Origin: a bacterium UBP9_UBA1432
GTDB lineage: Bacteria > Vulcanimicrobiota > Xenobia > Xenobiales > Xenobiaceae
NCBI GenBank assembly: GCA_002329445.1
Contig: DCTU01000070.1
Coordinates: 5,590-13,880 of the forward strand
Direction of reading: 5' to 3'
Length of the DNA: 8,291 nt
Numbering within the stretch: position 1 is the first letter of the stretch; each line of letters opens with the position of its first letter. The position numbers and the translations under genes are program-made. Below the pieces are notes generated by a model. The model saw only the letters and a list, made by a program, of their open reading frames with translations. It was not told where the DNA came from and did no database searches. Positions 1 through 5,482 of this stretch are shown here, one piece after another.

Positions 1-636
1 GAGATCGAGAAGGCCCACCCCGATGTCTTCAACATCCTGCTGCAGGTCCTGGAGGACGGTCGCCTGACCGACGCCCAGGGCCGCACCGTGGACTTCAAGA
101 ACGCCGTGATCGTGATGACCTCGAATATCGGCGTGGCCGGCCTGGACGCCGGCCCGCAGATCGGCATCCGGGGAACCCGGGACGAGGGCCCTCGCGAGGT
201 GCGCCACGAGCGGATGCGCAAGAAGATCCTGGACGAGATCAAGAAGGTCTTCAAGCCGGAGTTCATCAACCGCCTGGACGAGATCGTGGTCTTCCACTCC
301 CTGGAGATGGAGGAGATCCAGCAGATCGTCGATCTGATGATCCAGAAGGTGCGTCACGAGGTGGAATCCCAGCAGCGCCGGATGGAGGTCACTCCTGCGG
401 CCAAGGAGGTCCTGGCCAAGGCCGGTTACGATCCGCAGTATGGAGCCCGCCCGTTGCGTCGCGCCATCCAGCGGATGGTGGAGGATCCCCTGGCCGAGGA
501 GTTCCTGCGGGGGACCTTCCCCGAAGACTCCACGGTGCTGGTGGACGTGGACCCGGACAACCCCGAGAAGCTCCTCTTCACCCGGGCCGAGCAGCCGGAG
601 GAGGAAGAGTCTGAAGAGCCGGTGGCGGCCGAGTAG
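1..636 (+). CDS. clpC: ClpC-type AAA+ unfoldase, C-terminal part (5' end outside window)
   Basis: Partial gene. The frame is open from base 1 and gives 211 residues before TAG. The protein is the end of the second AAA+ module of a Clp/Hsp100 unfoldase, the ATP-driven ring that unfolds substrates and usually feeds them to ClpP in the cytoplasm. The fragment opens inside Walker B: Glu1 of EIEKAHPDVFN is the expected catalytic glutamate. Sensor 1 is Asn42 (MTSNIG), the arginine finger Arg91 (FINRLDEIV) and sensor 2 Arg150 (YGARPLRR). The SNIG version of sensor 1, the HSLEMEEIQQIVDLM segment and VEDPLAEEFLRG resemble ClpC more than ClpB, whose corresponding end usually reads ENPLA. The last 15 residues form a glutamate-rich tail. 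A GTG at 88 could be mistaken for a start, but it lies in the middle of the AAA+ domain. A strong hairpin follows 20 bp after the stop. The Clp family call is very sure; ClpC over ClpB is likely. Confidence 0.93.
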   Translation, partial: EIEKAHPDVFNILLQVLEDGRLTDAQGRTVDFKNAVIVMTSNIGVAGLDAGPQIGIRGTRDEGPREVRHERMRKKILDEIKKVFKPEFINRLDEIVVFHSLEMEEIQQIVDLMIQKVRHEVESQQRRMEVTPAAKEVLAKAGYDPQYGARPLRRAIQRMVEDPLAEEFLRGTFPEDSTVLVDVDPDNPEKLLFTRAEQPEEEESEEPVAAE

Positions 637-655
637 CCCGGACCTGCCGGACCAG

Positions 656-688
656 CGAGGGCCCGGGATCCCCGATCCCGGGCCCTCG
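656..688 (+). terminator. Perfect 15-bp hairpin after clpC, probable terminator
   Basis: A 15-bp perfect inverted repeat (656-670 pairs with 674-688) encloses a 3-nt loop CCC, starting 20 bp after the clpC stop. The stem is nearly all G/C. No T-run follows, so it is not a canonical intrinsic terminator. In a GC-rich genome such stems often sit at transcript ends, where they may act with Rho or protect the 3' end. It separates clpC from deoB, suggesting the two are transcribed separately. Confidence 0.65.
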
Positions 689-791
689 TCCATGTTCCGG
701 GGGTCGGAGTCCCTCGCCGGTGCGTTCCAGCGCTTCGGCACCTGCTTCGCGCGCGCAGGAGCCTTCGCGCACCGTCTCGTATTGGCTCGAC
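689..791 (+). other. Leader region upstream of deoB, no clear promoter or RBS
   Basis: About 100 bp between the clpC hairpin and the deoB start. I find no convincing -35/-10 pair. An AGGAG lies at 757-761, but it is 30 nt before the ATG at 792 and too far to serve it. The octamer CTTCGCGC occurs twice (744-751 and 763-770). The frame is open upstream to a GTG at 720, but the extra 24 codons (rich in Ser, Ala and Arg) do not look like part of DeoB. Confidence 0.4.
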
Positions 792-1958
792 ATGATTGAA
801 CGCGTTCTTCTTCTGGTCATGGATGGCTGCGGCGCCGGCACCGCCCCCGACGCTGAGCTCTTTGGGGATACGGGCGCCAACTGCGGAAACACGCTGGTCC
901 ACGTCGCTCAGGCCGTCGGAGGCCTGAAGATTCCCACCCTGCGCAGGTTGGGTCTGGGGAATGCCCTGGACCTGGAGGGCGCCGCACCCTGCCCCGATCC
1001 GATTGGCTCCTTCGGTCGCCTGCAGGAGCGCTCCATGGGAGGCAAGGACACGGTGACCGGGCACTGGGAGATGATGGGCATCCTGGTGGAGCGCCCCTTC
1101 CCGACCTACCCGGACGGTTTCCCCGCGGATCTGGTCGCGGCCTTCGAAAAGGCCATCGGCGTGGGAGTCCTGGGCAACTATCCGGCTTCCGGAACCGACA
1201 TCATCCGAGATCTGGGGCCAGAGCACGTCCAGACCGGCAAGCCGATCCTGTACACCAGCGCCGACAGCGTCTTCCAGGTGGCCTGTCACGAGGGGACGGT
1301 GCCCATCGAGAGGCTCTACGAGATCTGTCGGATCGCTCGGGGGATCCTGCAGGGCGAGCATGGCGTCCAGCGCGTGATCGCGCGCCCGTTCGAGGGAGAG
1401 CCCGGTGCCTTCCGGCGCACCGAGCGTCGCAAGGACTTCCCGATGGATCCTCCGACCAATGTCCTGGACCACCTGGCCGCCGCCGGGATCCGGGTGGCGG
1501 GTGTCGGTGTGGTTCCCGAAGTCTTCGGAGGGAGGGGCTTCGCCTGGAGCCGGCGGACCCAGACCAACCAGGAGCACTACCAGGCCACCCTGGAGGCGAT
1601 GCAGACCGACTGCCGGTTGGTCTTCACCAACTTCGAGGACTTCGACATGCTCTACGGTCATCGCCAGGATGCTTCGGGCTTTGCTCGCGCCCTGGAGACC
1701 TTTGACGGGTATCTCGAGGACCTCCTGGGCCGGATGCGGCCGACGGATCTGCTGATCCTGACGGCCGATCACGGCAATGACCCGACCACGCCCAGCACCG
1801 ACCACGCCCGCGAGTACGCGCCGCTGGTGGTCTACTCGCCCTCCTTGCCTGGAGGCCGGAACTACGGGATCCGAGGGACCTTTGCCGACCTGGCGGCCAC
1901 CTTGGCCCAGGTCTTCCAGGTTCCAGCGCCTCCCGTGGGAGACTCCCTGCTGGCCTGA
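792..1958 (+). CDS. deoB: Phosphopentomutase DeoB
   Basis: This 388-residue protein matches the usual DeoB length of about 390-410. DeoB interconverts ribose-1-phosphate (or deoxyribose-1-phosphate) and ribose-5-phosphate in the cytoplasm, linking nucleoside phosphorolysis to central carbon metabolism. It belongs to the alkaline phosphatase/cofactor-independent phosphoglycerate mutase superfamily and needs two Mn ions. All key residues known from Bacillus cereus DeoB can be placed: Asp11 in VMDGCGAG; the phosphorylated threonine Thr87 in GGKDTVTGHWE; Asp285 and His290 in DFDMLYGH; Asp326-His327 in TADHGND; and His338 in STDHARE. RVIARPFEGEPG (194-205) is the conserved substrate-side segment. 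The ATG at 792 is chosen because MIERVLLLVMDG is the normal family N-terminus. It has no recognisable Shine-Dalgarno; an upstream GTG at 720 would add an unconserved extension. No other nucleoside-salvage gene is in view, so it appears to stand alone. Confidence 0.95.
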   Translation: MIERVLLLVMDGCGAGTAPDAELFGDTGANCGNTLVHVAQAVGGLKIPTLRRLGLGNALDLEGAAPCPDPIGSFGRLQERSMGGKDTVTGHWEMMGILVERPFPTYPDGFPADLVAAFEKAIGVGVLGNYPASGTDIIRDLGPEHVQTGKPILYTSADSVFQVACHEGTVPIERLYEICRIARGILQGEHGVQRVIARPFEGEPGAFRRTERRKDFPMDPPTNVLDHLAAAGIRVAGVGVVPEVFGGRGFAWSRRTQTNQEHYQATLEAMQTDCRLVFTNFEDFDMLYGHRQDASGFARALETFDGYLEDLLGRMRPTDLLILTADHGNDPTTPSTDHAREYAPLVVYSPSLPGGRNYGIRGTFADLAATLAQVFQVPAPPVGDSLLA

Positions 1959-2039
1959 GGCGGGGCCGGGGGGCCCACGCCGGGGGCCGCTCGCAGCCTC
2001 TGGAAGGGGGCGACCCGTCTCGACCGTCGGCAGCAGGGC

Positions 2040-2077
2040 CGGGTTCCCGGGGCTGGAGGGGAGGCCCCGGGAACCCG
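2040..2077. terminator. Hairpin between convergent deoB and OPT genes, probable bidirectional terminator
   Basis: A perfect 14-bp inverted repeat (2040-2053 pairs with 2064-2077) has a 10-nt loop. It lies 81 bp after the deoB stop and 5 bp past the OPT stop on the other strand. The position between two convergent genes fits a shared terminator. As with the hairpin after clpC, no T-run follows on either strand. The rest of the 124-bp gap is G/C-rich with no further structure I would call. Confidence 0.65.
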
Positions 2078-2082
2078 ACGGC

Positions 2083-4173
2083 TCAGTCGGTCGCGTCCTC
2101 TGAGCGGGCCTTCCAGGAGTTCCAGTAGAGCCAGGCTCCCAGGATGCAGAACAGGGCCAGGCCGTTCCAGTTGGCCCACTCGGCAAGCCACAGGCCCATC
2201 CCGGGAATCGCCGTCAGGTCCGGGATCAGGGTGACGCGCCACTGGTCCTCCAGGAACTTCAGCAGCGCCGTGAAGACCCCGATCAGGGCCCCTCCTGCGA
2301 TGAAGCCGGAGGCCACCAGGGTCCCCTTGTCGATTCGAGCCTTGCGGGTCGCCTCGCTGCCCTTGGAGCGAGACAGCATCCAGGAGACGAAGGCTCCCAG
2401 GACCAGCGGCGAGTTCAGGTCCATCGGCAGGTACATCCCCAGGGCGAAGGCCAGACCCGAGATGCCGCACATCTCGGAGGCGATGGCGAAGACCGCGCCG
2501 ATGACGTACAGGAACCAGGGGGCTCCTCCGTCGCCCATGACGCCCGTCAGGACGGCGGCCATGGCGTTGGGCTGCGGGGCCGGAAGCGGGGTGGGGTGCA
2601 TGGGCGTCTTGCTGAACCCGTAGACCTGGGCCATGAGCAGGATGACCGCAGTGGTGGCGAACGAGGCCGCCACGCAGCCGACGATGTTGGAGATCTCGAT
2701 GGTGCGTGGGGTCGAACCCAACCAGTAGCCGATCTTGTACTGGGTCACCAGGGAGCCGGCCATGGACAGCGCCGTGCAGACCACTCCACCGATCAACAGC
2801 GTCTGGAGCATCCCGCTCTCCCCCGAGAGCCCCATCGCCGACAAGGCGATGGCGGCCACGATCAGGGTGGTCAGGGTCATCCCCGAGATGGGCGTCACCG
2901 AGATCATGGCGACGGCCCAGGCCGAGACCGCGGTGAAGAGGAAGGCGATCACCATGGTCATCGCCGTGCACAGCACGGCCAGTTGCGTGGCGTTGGGCTC
3001 GTGGGCCAGCACCGAGAAGCGGAAGTAGGCCAGGATGGCCAGGCCCGTGAGAAGTCCGCCCAACAGCACGGCCGACATCGGCAGCGAGCGGTCGGTGCGG
3101 ACGTGGGTGCTGGTGGTGGCGTTGCCTTTGAGGATCCTGCCGATCTCTCCGAAGGCCTGGCGCAGGGCGCTGACGATCACCGGCGACATCTTGGCAATCG
3201 AGAGCAACCCCGCCGCGAAGATGCCTCCGATGCCGATCGGGCGCACGTACAGGGAGAAGATGTCCTCGGCCGCCATGGCCACCAGGGGTTCGGTCCCCGG
3301 CGGAATCGGCGCGGCGACGTACTGGCCCACCCAGGCGAAGAGGGGAACCAGGACCAGGAACGAGACCAGCGAGCCCGCCATGATGATGGCCGCGTAGTCC
3401 AGCCCCATGATGAAGCCCAGGCCCATCACCGCTGCGGAAGTGTTCATGGTGAAGACGGCCTTGTACTTCTGGGTGAAGCCGTTCATCAGGCCGATGCTGG
3501 CGGTGGAGAACATGTCCGACCAGGCCCGCATGGCCGGCCCCAGGAAGTCGAAGGCCGCAGCCAGCAGGGCAGCGTAGGACAAGACCGCGGCGCTGTGCCC
3601 GCCCTTCTTGCCGGCCACCAGGATCTCGGTGGTGGCTCGAGCTTCGGGGAAGGGGAGCTTGCCGTGCAGGTCGCGCACGAAGTAGCGCCGGAACGGGGCC
3701 AGGAAGAAGATCCCCAGGATGGCCCCCAGCAGGGGCACGATGAAGATCTGGAAGAACGAGGAGCGATCCTGCAGGTTCAGGATGTGGATGGCCGGCATGG
3801 TGAAGACCGATCCGCCCGCCACAATCCCGGAGGTGGCGCCGATGGCCAGGACGTTGACGTTCTCCAGCAGGCTTGAAGCCCGGGTCTTGAGGACCTTGAC
3901 CATCAGGGTGGACACGCCCACCGCCAGGATCGAGATGGGGATGGCCGACTCGATGCCCTGTCCCAGCTTCAGGGCGATGTAGGTGCAGGCCGCCGAGAAC
4001 AGGAAGGACCAGATGAAGCCCTGGACCACCGAGCGGAGCGTGACCTCGCGGACCTGGGCCTCGTCGGGGACGACCGGGCGGTAGACCTCCCCCTCGCGCA
4101 GCTCGCGGAAGGCGTTCTCGGGCAGGTTCTGGTCGAGCTCGGATTCGTCGGGTGGGGCGCTGATCTCGGACAT
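2083..4173 (-). CDS. OPT-family (oligopeptide transporter superfamily) membrane transporter
   Basis: This 696-residue polytopic inner-membrane protein has roughly 15-17 hydrophobic stretches between residues 49 and 685, after a charged cytosolic N-terminus of about 45 residues. OPT proteins are secondary transporters; characterised members move oligopeptides or metal-chelate complexes, and the substrate of bacterial ones is mostly unknown. Family signatures visible here are GKLPFPEARATTEILVAG (171-188), GSTPR (486-490), PQPNAMAAVLTGVMG with a following PW (533-553), and GMYLPMDLNSPLVLGA (579-594). The chosen ATG at 4173 gives MSEISAPPDE and has GGAGAG 4 nt upstream. An in-frame ATG at 4260 would add 29 Pro/Arg-rich residues with no membrane or domain character. 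The gene is convergent with deoB and lies 118 bp after the zinc-ribbon gene, so it may have its own promoter. Family assignment is firm; substrate unknown. Confidence 0.9.
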   Translation of the reverse strand: MSEISAPPDESELDQNLPENAFRELREGEVYRPVVPDEAQVREVTLRSVVQGFIWSFLFSAACTYIALKLGQGIESAIPISILAVGVSTLMVKVLKTRASSLLENVNVLAIGATSGIVAGGSVFTMPAIHILNLQDRSSFFQIFIVPLLGAILGIFFLAPFRRYFVRDLHGKLPFPEARATTEILVAGKKGGHSAAVLSYAALLAAAFDFLGPAMRAWSDMFSTASIGLMNGFTQKYKAVFTMNTSAAVMGLGFIMGLDYAAIIMAGSLVSFLVLVPLFAWVGQYVAAPIPPGTEPLVAMAAEDIFSLYVRPIGIGGIFAAGLLSIAKMSPVIVSALRQAFGEIGRILKGNATTSTHVRTDRSLPMSAVLLGGLLTGLAILAYFRFSVLAHEPNATQLAVLCTAMTMVIAFLFTAVSAWAVAMISVTPISGMTLTTLIVAAIALSAMGLSGESGMLQTLLIGGVVCTALSMAGSLVTQYKIGYWLGSTPRTIEISNIVGCVAASFATTAVILLMAQVYGFSKTPMHPTPLPAPQPNAMAAVLTGVMGDGGAPWFLYVIGAVFAIASEMCGISGLAFALGMYLPMDLNSPLVLGAFVSWMLSRSKGSEATRKARIDKGTLVASGFIAGGALIGVFTALLKFLEDQWRVTLIPDLTAIPGMGLWLAEWANWNGLALFCILGAWLYWNSWKARSEDATD

Positions 4174-4177
4174 GAGG

Positions 4178-4183
4178 CTCTCC
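4178..4183 (-). promoter_or_regulatory. Shine-Dalgarno that decides the OPT start
   Basis: On the - strand GGAGAG lies 4 nt before the ATG at 4173 (6 nt counted from its GGAG core). This supports the shorter start over the upstream in-frame ATG at 4260. Confidence 0.55.
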
Positions 4184-4218
4184 GGCAGGTGGGATCTCCT
4201 CGCCTGGGGCGCAAGGAG

Positions 4219-4235
4219 GCGTCCTGGCAGGACGC
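4219..4235 (-). other. Small hairpin in the gap before the OPT gene
   Basis: A 7-bp perfect stem (4219-4225 with 4229-4235, GCGTCCT/AGGACGC) with a 3-nt loop lies in the 118-bp gap between the zinc-ribbon stop (4292) and the OPT start (4173). No T-run follows. It could be a weak terminator of the upstream genes or part of the OPT leader; chance is also plausible at this base composition. I see no clear promoter in the rest of the gap. Confidence 0.3.
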
Positions 4236-4291
4236 GGGGTGAGGGGGCATTCCAGCGCAATCCAGGGCCTCCTGCGTCAGGGCCAAGGCAT

Positions 4292-4636
4292 TCAACGAGG
4301 AGGAGGGGGATGAGGCGGGCTCTTGGGTTTGCGGGATTGGCGCGGGGTGGTGTGGGAGTTCGCGGAATCCTGGTGCAGGAGCATCAGCGGGAACAAGACC
4401 AGAATCGGTGAGAAGTAGACGGCCACGGCCCCGGCCCCCAGGAAGAACGTCAGGATCACCAGGTCGGCGGTCCGACGGCCCAGCCAGCGGGAGTAGTCGG
4501 CCATTCGAACCGAGAGCCTCGCGGGTCGGCCGCATCTCAGGCAGCGGTCCGTGCCCCGCGGCAGGGTCTCACCGCACCCCGGACACTGGGGCAGGGGAAG
4601 CCACGTTTCGCGTCCTGAGGCCTCACTCCAGGGCAT
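4292..4636 (-). CDS. Small zinc-ribbon membrane protein, function unknown
   Basis: This 114-residue protein is of no family I can name. Residues 18-35 carry two CxxC pairs (QCPGCG at 17-22 and RCLRCGR at 31-37), a short zinc-ribbon knuckle pattern expected to bind one zinc. A hydrophobic region at about 57-88 follows; it contains one long or two short membrane segments broken near Tyr74-Pro77. The tail after residue 90 is polar, basic and proline-rich, ending in PPHPPPPR. The layout suggests a membrane-anchored protein with a zinc-ribbon head. The start is well supported: AGGAGG lies 7 nt upstream, inside the end of the preceding ASKHA gene, and the two genes overlap by 14 nt, suggesting translational coupling. 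A start at the internal Met45 would lose the zinc ribbon and is less likely. Co-location with the Hsp70 and ASKHA genes suggests a shared role, which is inference. Confidence 0.78.
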   Translation of the reverse strand: MPWSEASGRETWLPLPQCPGCGETLPRGTDRCLRCGRPARLSVRMADYSRWLGRRTADLVILTFFLGAGAVAVYFSPILVLFPLMLLHQDSANSHTTPRQSRKPKSPPHPPPPR

Positions 4637-5438
4637 CCCGCAGCCTCCTCAGGAAACCCTTCAAAGCCGTCCTCTGGCTCATGAGGCCTCGCAGACCACC
4701 TCGGCGCGGGTCCGGGGAGGCGGCCCGGGCCAGCAGGACGGCTCCGGCGGCGCAGGGCAGCCGGGGGGGGCGCCAGGAGACCTCGGGAAGGAAGCGGTAG
4801 ACCTCCTCTGAGAAGAGGTCGGGCAGGGGAGGGACCATGAACCCGCCCGACCAGGACCCGGGCGGGGCGGGGACCCCCAGCATGCGGGAGCGGGCCTGGC
4901 GGACGGTCTGGACCAGGCGCCGGGCCTGGGTCAGAAGGAGCCCGCGCAGGTCCGGGTCCGGCCCCGGCCACGAGGCCAGGTCGAAGCAGGCCGAGACCGG
5001 ATCCTGGCCGGCTTCCACCCGTCTTCGCAGCCGGCGGCCCGCAGCGGGATCGGCGTCGGCCAGAAGGGTCTCGAGTCGCCTCCGCAGGGGATCCAGTCCG
5101 ATCTCCTCGGTTGGTCCGGTGACCCTCAGTTTTCCCGAGAGGTCCAGGGTCAGGACCCGGGTCTGCAAGCCGGCGTCGATCAGGATGCCCGGGCTCCCCC
5201 CCAGGGCTGCAGCGAACAGCGCGTGGTCCCGCGGGCAGCCTTCGAATCCTGCGGGAGGCTCGTGCCCGGCGGGGAGGGCGCTCAGGCCTCGCATCGGCGT
5301 GCCCTGGCAGGCCTCCAGGCAGGGGGCCAGGACCTCTTCGAGCTCAGGTCCCCGGCTGCGCGCCAGCACCCGGCCCGAGTCCTCCACCAGCCAGGCCTCG
5401 AGCTCTCTCGGGCCCTGGTCCACACCCAGGTACAGCAT
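4623..5438 (-). CDS. BadF/BadG/BcrA/BcrD-like (HgdC/GlcNAc-kinase-type) ASKHA protein, degenerate active site
   Basis: This 271-residue protein has the outline of the BcrAD/BadFG ASKHA family, which contains activators of 2-hydroxyacyl-CoA dehydratases and benzoyl-CoA reductases and N-acetylglucosamine kinases. The N-terminus YLGVDQGPRELEAWLVEDSG (3-22) matches the phosphate-1 strand-turn-strand. GILIDAGLQTRVLTLD (84-99) occupies the phosphate-2 position, normally DIGGQDsK in activators or GTGS in kinases. GSWSGGFM (194-201) matches the adenosine motif and PCAAGAVLLARA (228-239) the closing Gly-Ala helix. The activator iron-sulfur cysteine motif (NDKCAAGTG) is replaced by TEEIGLDPL, and the phosphate-2 glycines and Asp are largely gone, so ATPase activity and classical activase function are doubtful. 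The ATG at 5438 has GAGGAAGG 9 nt upstream. It starts 44 nt after the Hsp70 stop and overlaps the zinc-ribbon gene. Fold assignment is moderately sure; role unknown. Confidence 0.72.
   Translation of the reverse strand: MLYLGVDQGPRELEAWLVEDSGRVLARSRGPELEEVLAPCLEACQGTPMRGLSALPAGHEPPAGFEGCPRDHALFAAALGGSPGILIDAGLQTRVLTLDLSGKLRVTGPTEEIGLDPLRRRLETLLADADPAAGRRLRRRVEAGQDPVSACFDLASWPGPDPDLRGLLLTQARRLVQTVRQARSRMLGVPAPPGSWSGGFMVPPLPDLFSEEVYRFLPEVSWRPPRLPCAAGAVLLARAASPDPRRGGLRGLMSQRTALKGFLRRLRDALE
4644..4649 (-). promoter_or_regulatory. Strong Shine-Dalgarno for the zinc-ribbon gene, inside the ASKHA gene
   Basis: On the - strand a perfect AGGAGG lies 7 nt before the ATG at 4636, within the last codons of the upstream ASKHA gene. 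It fixes the start and thereby the 14-nt gene overlap. Confidence 0.75.
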
Positions 5439-5447
5439 CGTCTGGAC

Positions 5448-5455
5448 CCTTCCTC
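5448..5455 (-). promoter_or_regulatory. Shine-Dalgarno that decides the ASKHA-gene start
   Basis: On the - strand GAGGAAGG lies 9 nt before the ATG at 5438. The reading frame is open for nearly 700 more codons upstream, through the Hsp70 gene in another frame, so this site together with the phosphate-1 motif right after the ATG fixes the true start. Confidence 0.7.
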
Positions 5456-5482
5456 GGCCGGGCCTCCGGGGCCTCCCTGGGC

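Noticed and set aside
744..770. Octamer CTTCGCGC occurring twice before deoB, considered as an operator
   Set aside because: The copies are only 11 nt apart, have no dyad structure and match the general composition; nothing ties them to a known regulator.
720..791. Upstream GTG start for deoB adding 24 residues
   Set aside because: The family N-terminus begins at MIERVLLLVMDG; the added stretch is Ser/Ala/Arg-rich and unlike any DeoB start.
426..2186. 586-codon open frame on the - strand antisense to clpC and deoB
   Set aside because: It opposes two well-conserved genes, has low-complexity Pro/Gly/Arg-rich composition and no recognisable motif, and runs through both terminator-like hairpins. 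Long antisense frames are expected at this GC content.
2596..3876. 426-codon open frame on the + strand antisense to the OPT gene
   Set aside because: Its composition is dominated by His, Gly, Asp, Gln and Arg, typical of the reverse complement of hydrophobic membrane-segment codons; the OPT protein on the other strand is clear.
4174..4260. Upstream ATG start for the OPT gene adding 29 residues
   Set aside because: The Arg/Pro-rich extension looks non-coding, and the ATG at 4173 has a suitable Shine-Dalgarno.
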